Made by a program: the position numbers and the translations under genes. Shown in pieces: positions 9,885 to 23,161 of a DNA stretch of 64,000 nt (position 1 is the stretch's first letter; each line of letters begins with the position of its first letter). The notes beneath the pieces are model-generated. The model had not been told where the DNA came from. It saw only the letters and a list, made by a program, of their open reading frames with translations, and searched no databases. Origin of the DNA: Siphonodentalium dalli (Eukaryota; Mollusca; Scaphopoda; Gadilida; Siphonodentaliidae); assembly GCA_032622095.1 (NCBI GenBank), contig CP136068.1, positions 11,763,729 through 11,827,728 of the forward strand, given 5' to 3'.

Positions 9885-10434
9885 GTTGACAAAAAAATTG
9901 GAAACCATAGTATTTTGAGACGTAGCGTACGAAATGTCACGAAACCACAAACCGGAAGTCAAAGGTCACCTGGCACTATTTCCTGTTATTAAACGAACGT
10001 TTAATATCACAATTTATAGAATGGGTTTATTGAATGGAATAACGGTAGGATCATGTAATAAATTGATCTACAACGAGTCCCCAGTTTATAGCGGAATTTA
10101 CAAAACGAGTCCAGTAAATTAGGTCTGGACCGAGCCTTTGGCTCGGTCCAGACCTAATTTACTGGACGAGTTTTATAAATTCCGCTATAATCTTGAGACG
10201 AGTTGTAGATTCTATTTATTACATGATCCAAAACCTTGACAAAAAAATACTTAAATCAACAAATGGGACGCGAAACTAACATCAACTTCTATAAGGCATG
10301 CGATGACGTTTCACACAACGCTGCGTTGTTTGCCCGCGCAAAGAAATAGTCCCAGATAAATAAAGACTATTTGGCGTATTTAATGGCGTATATTTAATGA
10401 CAATACTTTTCAAACTCTTCATTCATCATAGTTT
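9885..10434 (+). repeat. 550-bp unit (unit 19), altered outer left arm
   Basis: AATAAATAGAGGATCTAC is replaced by AATAAATTGATCTAC, three bases shorter, near the outer end of the inverted repeat. It also has the expanded A-tract allele. The change removes the usual TAG stop of the upstream short frame and opens a 62-codon frame here only. Confidence 0.88.
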
Positions 10435-10986
10435 GTTGACAAAAAAATTGGAAACCATAGTATTTTGAGACGTAGCGTACGAAATGTCACGAAACCACAA
10501 ACCGGAAGTCAAAGGTCACCTGGCACTATTTCCTGTTATTAAACGAACGTTTAATATCACAATTTATAGAATGGGTTTATTGAATGGAATAACGGTAGGA
10601 TCATGTAATAAATAGAGGATCTACAACGAGTCCCCAGTTTATAGCGGAATTTACAAAACGAGTCCAGTAAATTAGGTCTGGACCGAGCCAAAGGCTCGGT
10701 CCAGACCTAATTTACTGGACGAGTTTTATAAATTCCGCTATAATCTTGAGACGAGTTGTAGATTCTATTTATTACATGATCCAAAACCTTGACAAAACAT
10801 ACTTAAATCAACAAATGGGACGCGAAACTAACATCAACTTGTATAAGGCATGCGATGACGTTTCACACAACGCTGCGTTGTTTGCCCGCGCAAAGAAATA
10901 GTCCCAGATAAATAAAGACTATTTGGCGTATTTAATGGCGTATATTTAATGACAATACTTTTCAAACTCTTCATTCATCATAGTTT
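10435..10986 (+). repeat. Loop-flipped unit (unit 20, 552 bp)
   Basis: Carries the AAA loop like the unit at 4943, but with a normal start, no deleted G, and the TTGTAT allele in the right part. The flip therefore sits on two otherwise different unit backgrounds. Confidence 0.9.
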
Positions 10987-11538
10987 GTTGACAAAAAAAT
11001 TGGAAACCATAGTATTTTGAGACGTAGCGTACGAAATGTCACGAAACCACAAACCGGAAGTCAAAGGTCACCTGGCACTATTTCCTGTTATTAAACGAAC
11101 GTTTAATATCACAATTTATAGAATGGGTTTATTGAATGGAATAACGGTAGGATCATGTAATAAATAGAGGATCTACAACGAGTCCCCAGTTTATAGCGGA
11201 ATTTACAAAACGAGTCCAGTAAATTAGGTCTGGACCGAGCCTTTGGCTCGGTCCAGACCTAATTTACTGGACGAGTTTTATAAATTCCGCTATAATCTTG
11301 AGACGAGTTGTAGATTCTATTTATTACATGATCCAAAACCTTGACAAAACATACTTAAATCAACAAATGGGACGCGAAACTAACATCAACTTCTATAAGG
11401 CATGCGATGACGTTTCACACAACGCTGCGTTGTTTGCCCGCGCAAAGAAATAGTCCCAGATAAATAAAGACTATTTGGCGTATTTAATGGCGTGTATTTA
11501 ATGACAATACTTTTCAAACTCTTCATTCATCATAGTTT

Positions 11539-12077
11539 GTTGACAAAAAAATTGGAAACCATAGTATTTTGAGACGTAGCGTACGAAATGTCACGAAACC
11601 ACAAACCGGAAGTCAAAGGTCACCTGGCACTATTTCCTGTTATTAAACGAACGTTTAATATCACAATTTATAGAATGGGTTTATTGAATGGAATAACGGT
11701 AGGATCATGTAATAAATAGAGGATCTACAACGAGTCCCCAGTTTATAGCGGAATTTACAAAACGAGTCCAGTAAGCCAGACCGAGCTCGGTCCAGACCTA
11801 ATTTACTTGACGAGTTTTATAAATTCCGCTATAATCTTGAGACGAGTTGTAGATTCTATTTATTACATGATCCAAAACCTTGACAAAACATACTTAAATC
11901 AACAAATGGGACGCGAAACTAACATCAACTTCTATAAGGCATGCGATGACGTTTAACACAACGCTGCGTTGTTTGCCCGCGCAAAGAAATAGTCCCAGAT
12001 AAATAAAGACTATTTGGCGTATTTAATGGCGTATATTTAATGACAATACTTTTCAAACTCTTCATTCATCATAGTTT
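11539..12077 (+). repeat. 539-bp unit (unit 22), TTGACG sub-lineage
   Basis: Same as the unit at 7144, with TTGACG at 11807-11812 and TATAAT at 11830-11835, spacer 17. It is the last 539-bp unit before domain B. Confidence 0.9.
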
Positions 12078-12629
12078 GTTGACAAAAAAATTGGAAACCA
12101 TAGTATTTTGAGACGTAGCGTACGAAATGTCACGAAACCACAAACCGGAAGTCAAAGGTCACCTGGCACTATTTCCTGTTATTAAACGAACGTTTAATAT
12201 CACAATTTATAGAATGGGTTTATTGAATGGAATAACGGTAGGATCATGTAATAAATAGAGGATCTACAACGAGTCCCCAGTTTATAGCGGAATTTACAAA
12301 ACGAGTCCAGTAAATTAGGTCTGGACCGAGCCTTTGGCTCGGTCCAGACCTAATTTACTGGACGAGTTTTATAAATTCCGCTATAATCTTGAGACGAGTT
12401 GTAGATTCTATTTATTACATGATCCAAAACCTTGACAAAACATACTTAAATCAACAAATGGGACGCGAAACTAACATCAACTTCTATAAGGCATGCGATG
12501 ACGTTTCACACAACGCTGCGTTGTTTGCCCGCGCAAAGAAATAGTCCCAGATAAATAAAGACTATTTGGCGTATTTAATGGCGTATATTTAATGACAATA
12601 CTTTTCAAACTCTTCATTCATCATAGTTT

Positions 12630-13169
12630 GTTGACAAAAAAATTGGAAACCATAGTATTTTGAGACGTAGCGTACGAAATGTCACGAAACCACAAACCGG
12701 AAGTCAAAGGTCACCTGGCACTATTTCCTGTTATTAAACGAACGTTTAATATCACAATTTATAGAATGGGTTTATTGAATGGAATAACGGTAGGATCATG
12801 TAATAAATAGAGGATCTACAACGAGTCCCCAGTTTATAGCGGAATTTACAAAACGAGTCCAGTAAATTAGGTCTGGACCGAGCCTTTGGCTCGGTCCAGA
12901 CCTAATTTACTGGACGAGTTTTATAAATTCCGCTATAATCTTGAGACGAGTTGTAGATTCTATTTATTACATGATCCAAAACCTTGACAAAACATACTTA
13001 AATCAACAAATGGGACGCGAAACTAACATCAACTTGTATAAGGCATGCGATGACGTTTCACACAACGCTGCGTTGTTTGCCCGCGCAAAGAAATAGTCCC
13101 AGATAAATAAAGACTATATGGCGTATATTTAATGACAATACTTTTCAAACTCTTCATTCATCATAGTTT
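12630..13169 (+). repeat. 540-bp D unit (unit 24), first of domain B
   Basis: Twelve bases are missing from the tail: AGACTATTTGGCGTATTTAATGG becomes AGACTATATGG. The deletion lies between the two copies of GGCGTAT. It carries the TTGTAT allele. Four more identical-length D units start at 15952, 20941, 31508 and 43731, all with TTGTAT. Confidence 0.9.
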
Positions 13170-13685
13170 GTTGACAAAAAAATTGGAAACCATAGTATTT
13201 TGAGACGTAGCGTACGAAATGTCACGAAACCACAAACCGGAAGTCAAAGGTCACCTGGCACTATTTCCTGTTATTAAACGAACGTTTAATATCACAATTT
13301 ATAGAATGGGTTTATTGAATGGAATAACGGTAGGATCATGTAATAAATAGAGGATCTACAACGAGTCCCCAGTTTATAGCGGAATTTACAAAACGAGTCC
13401 AGTAAATTAGGTCTGGACCGAGCCTTTGGCTCGGTCCAGACCTAATTTACTGGACGAGTTTTATAAATTCCGCTATAATCTTGAGACGAGTTGTAGATTC
13501 TATTTATTACATGATCCAAAACCTTGACAAAACATACTTAAATCAACAAATGGGACGCGAAACTAACATCAACTTCTATAAGGCATGCGATGACGTTTCA
13601 CACAACGCTGCGTTGTTTGCCCGCGCAAAGAAATAGTCCCAGATAAATAAAGACTATTTGGCGTATTTAATGGCGTATATTTAAT

Positions 13686-13696
13686 CAAATTTTAAT
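13686..13696 (+). repeat. 11-bp tail insertion defining L units (first example)
   Basis: L units read TTTAATCAAATTTTAATGACA where S units read TTTAATGACA. The extra CAAATTTTAAT is bounded by TTTAAT/TTTTAAT direct repeats, so S and L interconvert by simple slippage. All 36 L units share the identical 11 bases and none is in domain A. Confidence 0.9.
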
Positions 13697-15951
13697 GACA
13701 ATACTTTTCAAACTCTTCATTCATCATAGTTTGTTGACAAAAAAATTGGAAACCATAGTATTTTGAGACGTAGCGTACGAAATGTCACGAAACCACAAAC
13801 CGGAAGTCAAAGGTCACCTGGCACTATTTCCTGTTATTAAACGAACGTTTAATATCACAATTTATAGAATGGGTTTATTGAATGGAATAACGGTAGGATC
13901 ATGTAATAAATAGAGGATCTACAACGAGTCCCCAGTTTATAGCGGAATTTACAAAACGAGTCCAGTAAATTAGGTCTGGACCGAGCCTTTGGCTCGGTCC
14001 AGACCTAATTTACTGGACGAGTTTTATAAATTCCGCTATAATCTTGAGACGAGTTGTAGATTCTATTTATTACATGATCCAAAACCTTGACAAAACATAC
14101 TTAAATCAACAAATGGGACGCGAAACTAACATCAACTTCTATAAGGCATGCGATGACGTTTCACACAACGCTGCGTTGTTTGCCCGCGCAAAGAAATAGT
14201 CCCAGATAAATAAAGACTATTTGGCGTATTTAATGGCGTATATTTAATGACAATACTTTTCAAACTCTTCATTCATCATAGTTTGTTGACAAAAAAATTG
14301 GAAACCATAGTATTTTGAGACGTAGCGTACGAAATGTCACGAAACCACAAACCGGAAGTCAAAGGTCACCTGGCACTATTTCCTGTTATTAAACGAACGT
14401 TTAATATCACAATTTATAGAATGGGTTTATTGAATGGAATAACGGTAGGATCATGTAATAAATAGAGGATCTACAACGAGTCCCCAGTTTATAGCGGAAT
14501 TTACAAAACGAGTCCAGTAAATTAGGTCTGGACCGAGCCTTTGGCTCGGTCCAGACCTAATTTACTGGACGAGTTTTATAAATTCCGCTATAATCTTGAG
14601 ACGAGTTGTAGATTCTATTTATTACATGATCCAAAACCTTGACAAAACATACTTAAATCAACAAATGGGACGCGAAACTAACATCAACTTCTATAAGGCA
14701 TGCGATGACGTTTCACACAACGCTGCGTTGTTTGCCCGCGCAAAGAAATAGTCCCAGATAAATAAAGACTATTTGGCGTATTTAATGGCGTATATTTAAT
14801 CAAATTTTAATGACAATACTTTTCAAACTCTTCATTCATCATAGTTTGTTGACAAAAAAATTGGAAACCATAGTATTTTGAGACGTAGCGTACGAAATGT
14901 CACGAAACCACAAACCGGAAGTCAAAGGTCACCTGGCACTATTTCCTGTTATTAAACGAACGTTTAATATCACAATTTATAGAATGGGTTTATTGAATGG
15001 AATAACGGTAGGATCATGTAATAAATAGAGGATCTACAACGAGTCCCCAGTTTATAGCGGAATTTACAAAACGAGTCCAGTAAATTAGGTCTGGACCGAG
15101 CCTTTGGCTCGGTCCAGACCTAATTTACTGGACGAGTTTTATAAATTCCGCTATAATCTTGAGACGAGTTGTAGATTCTATTTATTACATGATCCAAAAC
15201 CTTGACAAAACATACTTAAATCAACAAATGGGACGCGAAACTAACATCAACTTGTATAAGGCATGCGATGACGTTTCACACAACGCTGCGTTGTTTGCCC
15301 GCGCAAAGAAATAGTCCCAGATAAATAAAGACTATTTGGCGTATTTAATGGCGTATATTTAATGACAATACTTTTCAAACTCTTCATTCATCATAGTTTG
15401 TTGACAAAAAAATTGGAAACCATAGTATTTTGAGACGTAGCGTACGAAATGTCACGAAACCACAAACCGGAAGTCAAAGGTCACCTGGCACTATTTCCTG
15501 TTATTAAACGAACGTTTAATATCACAATTTATAGAATGGGTTTATTGAATGGAATAACGGTAGGATCATGTAATAAATAGAGGATCTACAACGAGTCCCC
15601 AGTTTATAGCGGAATTTACAAAACGAGTCCAGTAAATTAGGTCTGGACCGAGCCTTTGGCTCGGTCCAGACCTAATTTACTGGACGAGTTTTATAAATTC
15701 CGCTATAATCTTGAGACGAGTTGTAGATTCTATTTATTACATGATCCAAAACCTTGACAAAACATACTTAAATCAACAAATGGGACGCGAAACTAACATC
15801 AACTTCTATAAGGCATGCGATGACGTTTCACACAACGCTGCGTTGTTTGCCCGCGCAAAGAAATAGTCCCAGATAAATAAAGACTATTTGGCGTATTTAA
15901 TGGCGTATATTTAATGACAATACTTTTCAAACTCTTCATTCATCATAGTTT

Positions 15952-16491
15952 GTTGACAAAAAAATTGGAAACCATAGTATTTTGAGACGTAGCGTACGAA
16001 ATGTCACGAAACCACAAACCGGAAGTCAAAGGTCACCTGGCACTATTTCCTGTTATTAAACGAACGTTTAATATCACAATTTATAGAATGGGTTTATTGA
16101 ATGGAATAACGGTAGGATCATGTAATAAATAGAGGATCTACAACGAGTCCCCAGTTTATAGCGGAATTTACAAAACGAGTCCAGTAAATTAGGTCTGGAC
16201 CGAGCCTTTGGCTCGGTCCAGACCTAATTTACTGGACGAGTTTTATAAATTCCGCTATAATCTTGAGACGAGTTGTAGATTCTATTTATTACATGATCCA
16301 AAACCTTGACAAAACATACTTAAATCAACAAATGGGACGCGAAACTAACATCAACTTGTATAAGGCATGCGATGACGTTTCACACAACGCTGCGTTGTTT
16401 GCCCGCGCAAAGAAATAGTCCCAGATAAATAAAGACTATATGGCGTATATTTAATGACAATACTTTTCAAACTCTTCATTCATCATAGTTT
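15952..16491 (+). repeat. 540-bp D unit (unit 30)
   Basis: Same 12-bp tail deletion and TTGTAT allele as the D unit at 12630; it immediately precedes copy 1 of the long HOR. Confidence 0.9.
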
Positions 16492-19400
16492 GTTGACAAA
16501 AAAATTGGAAACCATAGTATTTTGAGACGTAGCGTACGAAATGTCACGAAACCACAAACCGGAAGTCAAAGGTCACCTGGCACTATTTCCTGTTATTAAA
16601 CGAACGTTTAATATCACAATTTATAGAATGGGTTTATTGAATGGAATAACGGTAGGATCATGTAATAAATAGAGGATCTACAACGAGTCCCCAGTTTATA
16701 GCGGAATTTACAAAACGAGTCCAGTAAATTAGGTCTGGACCGAGCCTTTGGCTCGGTCCAGACCTAATTTACTGGACGAGTTTTATAAATTCCGCTATAA
16801 TCTTGAGACGAGTTGTAGATTCTATTTATTACATGATCCAAAACCTTGACAAAACATACTTAAATCAACAAATGGGACGCGAAACTAACATCAACTTCTA
16901 TAAGGCATGCGATGACGTTTCACACAACGCTGCGTTGTTTGCCCGCGCAAAGAAATAGTCCCAGATAAATAAAGACTATTTGGCGTATTTAATGGCGTAT
17001 ATTTAATGACAATACTTTTCAAACTCTTCATTCATCATAGTTTGTTGACAAAAAAATTGGAAACCATAGTATTTTGAGACGTAGCGTACGAAATGTCACG
17101 AAACCACAAACCGGAAGTCAAAGGTCACCTGGCACTATTTCCTGTTATTAAACGAACGTTTAATATCACAATTTATAGAATGGGTTTATTGAATGGAATA
17201 ACGGTAGGATCATGTAATAAATAGAGGATCTACAACGAGTCCCCAGTTTATAGCGGAATTTACAAAACGAGTCCAGTAAATTAGGTCTGGACCGAGCCTT
17301 TGGCTCGGTCCAGACCTAATTTACTGGACGAGTTTTATAAATTCCGCTATAATCTTGAGACGAGTTGTAGATTCTATTTATTACATGATCCAAAACCTTG
17401 ACAAAACATACTTAAATCAACAAATGGGACGCGAAACTAACATCAACTTCTATAAGGCATGCGATGACGTTTCACACAACGCTGCGTTGTTTGCCCGCGC
17501 AAAGAAATAGTCCCAGATAAATAAAGACTATTTGGCGTATTTAATGGCGTATATTTAATCAAATTTTAATGACAATACTTTTCAAACTCTTCATTCATCA
17601 TAGTTTGTTGACAAAAAAATTGGAAACCATAGTATTTTGAGACGTAGCGTACGAAATGTCACGAAACCACAAACCGGAAGTCAAAGGTCACCTGGCACTA
17701 TTTCCTGTTATTAAACGAACGTTTAATATCACAATTTATAGAATGGGTTTATTGAATGGAATAACGGTAGGATCATGTAATAAATAGAGGATCTACAACG
17801 AGTCCCCAGTTTATAGCGGAATTTACAAAACGAGTCCAGTAAATTAGGTCTGGACCGAGCCTTTGGCTCGGTCCAGACCTAATTTACTGGACGAGTTTTA
17901 TAAATTCCGCTATAATCTTGAGACGAGTTGTAGATTCTATTTATTACATGATCCAAAACCTTGACAAAACATACTTAAATCAACAAATGGGACGCGAAAC
18001 TAACATCAACTTCTATAAGGCATGCGATGACGTTTCACACAACGCTGCGTTGTTTGCCCGCGCAAAGAAATAGTCCCAGATAAATAAAGACTATTTGGCG
18101 TATTTAATGGCGTATATTTAATGACAATACTTTTCAAACTCTTCATTCATCATAGTTTGTTGACAAAAAAATTGGAAACCATAGTATTTTGAGACGTAGC
18201 GTACGAAATGTCACGAAACCACAAACCGGAAGTCAAAGGTCACCTGGCACTATTTCCTGTTATTAAACGAACGTTTAATATCACAATTTATAGAATGGGT
18301 TTATTGAATGGAATAACGGTAGGATCATGTAATAAATAGAGGATCTACAACGAGTCCCCAGTTTATAGCGGAATTTACAAAACGAGTCCAGTAAATTAGG
18401 TCTGGACCGAGCCTTTGGCTCGGTCCAGACCTAATTTACTGGACGAGTTTTATAAATTCCGCTATAATCTTGAGACGAGTTGTAGATTCTATTTATTACA
18501 TGATCCAAAACCTTGACAAAACATACTTAAATCAACAAATGGGACGCGAAACTAACATCAACTTCTATAAGGCATGCGATGACGTTTCACACAACGCTGC
18601 GTTGTTTGCCCGCGCAAAGAAATAGTCCCAGATAAATAAAGACTATTTGGCGTATTTAATGGCGTATATTTAATCAAATTTTAATGACAATACTTTTCAA
18701 ACTCTTCATTCATCATAGTTTGTTGACAAAAAAATTGGAAACCATAGTATTTTGAGACGTAGCGTACGAAATGTCACGAAACCACAAACCGGAAGTCAAA
18801 GGTCACCTGGCACTATTTCCTGTTATTAAACGAACGTTTAATATCACAATTTATAGAATGGGTTTATTGAATGGAATAACGGTAGGATCATGTAATAAAT
18901 AGAGGATCTACAACGAGTCCCCAGTTTATAGCGGAATTTACAAAACGAGTCCAGTAAATTAGGTCTGGACCGAGCCTTTGGCTCGGTCCAGACCTAATTT
19001 ACTGGACGAGTTTTATAAATTCCGCTATAATCTTGAGACGAGTTGTAGATTCTATTTATTACATGATCCAAAACCTTGACAAAACATACTTAAATCAACA
19101 AATGGGACGCGAAACTAACATCAACTTCTATAAGGCATGCGATGACGTTTCACACAACGCTGCGTTGTTTGCCCGCGCAAAGAAATAGTCCCAGATAAAT
19201 AAAGACTATTTGGCATATTTAATGGCGTATATTTAATGACAATACTTTTCAAACTCTTCATTCATCATAGTTTGTTGACAAAAAAATTGGAAACCATAGT
19301 ATTTTGAGACGTAGCGTACGAAATGTCACGAAACCACAAACCAGAAGTCAAAGGTCACCTGGCACTATTTCCTGTTATTAAACGAACGTTTAATATCACA

Positions 19401-20940
19401 ATTTATAGAATGGGTTTATTGAATGGAATAACAGTAGGATCATGTAATAAATAGAGGATCTACAACGAGTCCCCAGTTTATAGCGGAATTTACAAAACGA
19501 GTCCAGTAAATTAGGTCTGGACCGAGCCTTTGGCTCGGTCCAGACCTAATTTACTGGACGAGTTTTATAAATTCCGCTATAATCTTGAGACGAGTTGTAG
19601 ATTCTATTTATTACATGATCCAAAACCTTGACAAAACATACTTAAATCAACAAATGGGACGCGAAACTAACATCAACTTCTATAAGGCATGCGATGACGT
19701 TTCACACAACGCTGCGTTGTTTGCCCGCGCAAAGAAATAGTCCCAGATAAATAAAGACTATTTGGCGTATTTAATGGCGTATATTTAATCAAATTTTAAT
19801 GACAATACTTTTCAAACTCTTCATTCATCATAGTTTGTTGACAAAAAAATTGGAAACCATAGTATTTTGAGACGTAGCGTACGAAATGTCACGAAACCAC
19901 AAACCGGAAGTCAAAGGTCACCTGGCACTATTTCCTGTTATTAAACGAACGTTTAATATCACAATTTATAGAATGGGTTTATTGAATGGAATAACGGTAG
20001 GATCATGTAATAAATAGAGGATCTACAACGAGTCCCCAGTTTATAGCGGAATTTACAAAACGAGTCCAGTAAATTAGGTCTGGACCGAGCCTTTGGCTCG
20101 GTCCAGACCTAATTTACTGGACGAGTTTTATAAATTCCGCTATAATCTTGAGACGAGTTGTAGATTCTATTTATTACATGATCCAAAACCTTGACAAAAC
20201 ATACTTAAATCAACAAATGGGACGCGAAACTAACATCAACTTGTATAAGGCATGCGATGACGTTTCACACAACGCTGCGTTGTTTGCCCGCGCAAAGAAA
20301 TAGTCCCAGATAAATAAAGACTATTTGGCGTATTTAATGGCGTATATTTAATGACAATACTTTTCAAACTCTTCATTCATCATAGTTTGTTGACAAAAAA
20401 ATTGGAAACCATAGTATTTTGAGACGTAGCGTACGAAATGTCACGAAACCACAAACCGGAAGTCAAAGGTCACCTGGCACTATTTCCTGTTATTAAACGA
20501 ACGTTTAATATCACAATTTATAGAATGGGTTTATTGAATGGAATAACGGTAGGATCATGTAATAAATAGAGGATCTACAACGAGTCCCCAGTTTATAGCG
20601 GAATTTACAAAACGAGTCCAGTAAATTAGGTCTGGACCGAGCCTTTGGCTCGGTCCAGACCTAATTTACTGGACGAGTTTTATAAATTCCGCTATAATCT
20701 TGAGACGAGTTGTAGATTCTATTTATTACATGATCCAAAACCTTGACAAAACATACTTAAATCAACAAATGGGACGCGAAACTAACATCAACTTCTATAA
20801 GGCATGCGATGACGTTTCACACAACGCTGCGTTGTTTGCCCGCGCAAAGAAATAGTCCCAGATAAATAAAGACTATTTGGCGTATTTAATGGCGTATATT
20901 TAATGACAATACTTTTCAAACTCTTCATTCATCATAGTTT

Positions 20941-21480
20941 GTTGACAAAAAAATTGGAAACCATAGTATTTTGAGACGTAGCGTACGAAATGTCACGAAA
21001 CCACAAACCGGAAGTCAAAGGTCACCTGGCACTATTTCCTGTTATTAAACGAACGTTTAATATCACAATTTATAGAATGGGTTTATTGAATGGAATAACG
21101 GTAGGATCATGTAATAAATAGAGGATCTACAACGAGTCCCCAGTTTATAGCGGAATTTACAAAACGAGTCCAGTAAATTAGGTCTGGACCGAGCCTTTGG
21201 CTCGGTCCAGACCTAATTTACTGGACGAGTTTTATAAATTCCGCTATAATCTTGAGACGAGTTGTAGATTCTATTTATTACATGATCCAAAACCTTGACA
21301 AAACATACTTAAATCAACAAATGGGACGCGAAACTAACATCAACTTGTATAAGGCATGCGATGACGTTTCACACAACGCTGCGTTGTTTGCCCGCGCAAA
21401 GAAATAGTCCCAGATAAATAAAGACTATATGGCGTATATTTAATGACAATACTTTTCAAACTCTTCATTCATCATAGTTT
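20941..21480 (+). repeat. 540-bp D unit (unit 39)
   Basis: Same deletion and allele; ninth unit of long HOR copy 1. Confidence 0.9.
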
Positions 21481-22595
21481 GTTGACAAAAAAATTGGAAA
21501 CCATAGTATTTTGAGACGTAGCGTACGAAATGTCACGAAACCACAAACCGGAAGTCAAAGGTCACCTGGCACTATTTCCTGTTATTAAACGAACGTTTAA
21601 TATCACAATTTATAGAATGGGTTTATTGAATGGAATAACGGTAGGATCATGTAATAAATAGAGGATCTACAACGAGTCCCCAGTTTATAGCGGAATTTAC
21701 AAAACGAGTCCAGTAAATTAGGTCTGGACCGAGCCTTTGGCTCGGTCCAGACCTAATTTACTGGACGAGTTTTATAAATTCCGCTATAATCTTGAGACGA
21801 GTTGTAGATTCTATTTATTACATGATCCAAAACCTTGACAAAACATACTTAAATCAACAAATGGGACGCGAAACTAACATCAACTTCTATAAGGCATGCG
21901 ATGACGTTTCACACAACGCTGCGTTGTTTGCCCGCGCAAAGAAATAGTCCCAGATAAATAAAGACTATTTGGCGTATTTAATGGCGTATATTTAATGACA
22001 ATACTTTTCAAACTCTTCATTCATCATAGTTTGTTGACAAAAAAATTGGAAACCATAGTATTTTGAGACGTAGCGTACGAAATGTCACGAAACCACAAAC
22101 CGGAAGTCAAAGGTCACCTGGCACTATTTCCTGTTATTAAACGAACGTTTAATATCACAATTTATAGAATGGGTTTATTGAATGGAATAACGGTAGGATC
22201 ATGTAATAAATAGAGGATCTACAACGAGTCCCCAGTTTATAGCGGAATTTACAAAACGAGTCCAGTAAATTAGGTCTGGACCGAGCCTTTGGCTCGGTCC
22301 AGACCTAATTTACTGGACGAGTTTTATAAATTCCGCTATAATCTTGAGACGAGTTGTAGATTCTATTTATTACATGATCCAAAACCTTGACAAAACATAC
22401 TTAAATCAACAAATGGGACGCGAAACTAACATCAACTTCTATAAGGCATGCGATGACGTTTCACACAACGCTGCGTTGTTTGCCCGCGCAAAGAAATAGT
22501 CCCAGATAAATAAAGACTATTTGGCGTATTTAATGGCGTATATTTAATCAAATTTTAATGACAATACTTTTCAAACTCTTCATTCATCATAGTTT

Positions 22596-23161
22596 GTTGA
22601 CAAAAAAATTGGAAACCATAGTATTTTGAGACGTAGCGTACGAAATGTCACGAAACCACAAACCGGAAGTCAAAGGTCACCTGGCACTATTTCCTGTTAT
22701 TAAACGAACGTTTAATATCACAATTTATAGAATGGGTTTATTGAATGGAATAACGGTAGGATCATGTAATAAATAGAGGATCTACAACGAGTCCCCAGTT
22801 TATAGCGGAATTTACAAAACGAGTCCAGTAAATTAGGTCTGGACCGAGCCTTTGGCTCGGTCCAAAAGGCTCGGTCCAGACCTAATTTACTGGACGAGTT
22901 TTATAAATTCCGCTATAATCTTGAGACGAGTTGTAGATTCTATTTATTACATGATCCAAAACCTTGACAAAACATACTTAAATCAACAAATGGGACGCGA
23001 AACTAACATCAACTTCTATAAGGCATGCGATGACGTTTCACACAACGCTGCGTTGTTTGCCCGCGCAAAGAAATAGTCCCAGATAAATAAAGACTATTTG
23101 GCGTATTTAATGGCGTATATTTAATGACAATACTTTTCAAACTCTTCATTCATCATAGTTT
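22596..23161 (+). repeat. 566-bp X unit (unit 42), palindrome expansion
   Basis: After the normal hairpin GAGCCTTTGGCTCGGTCC, a further 14 bases, AAAAGGCTCGGTCC, are inserted (about 22864-22877). The half-stem GGCTCGGTCC is thus duplicated directly, giving a second possible hairpin partner. The tail is S type. Confidence 0.9.

Larger units (their letters stand above)
1..12629 (+). repeat. Domain A: 23 heterogeneous units
   Basis: Unit starts: 1, 553, 1105, 1657, 2196, 2748, 3300, 3852, 4391, 4943, 5494, 6047, 6592, 7144, 7683, 8235, 8787, 9340, 9885, 10435, 10987, 11539, 12078. This domain contains all the 539-, 545-, 550-, 551- and 553-bp units and none of the 563-bp (L), 540-bp (D) or 566-bp (X) units. 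Recurrent substitutions restricted to it include GGCGTGTATT (units 3, 7, 13, 21), TTATTAATTCC (units 1, 5, 9, 16), ATTTAAAAAACG (units 5, 9, 16) and GTTTAACAC (units 4, 8, 14, 22). Higher diversity is often seen towards satellite edges, so the boundary may lie to the left; that is inference. Confidence 0.9.

Noticed and set aside
9934-10122. 62-codon frame in unit 19
   Set aside because: It is the 43-codon frame read through after a local three-base-shorter change removed the TAG stop. Present in one unit out of 115, and its extension runs through the hairpin arm.
22852-23076. 74-codon frame in the X unit, and the same at 33971-34195
   Set aside because: Starts at TTG in the hairpin loop and is created by the 14-bp expansion shifting frame. 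Not seen in normal units.
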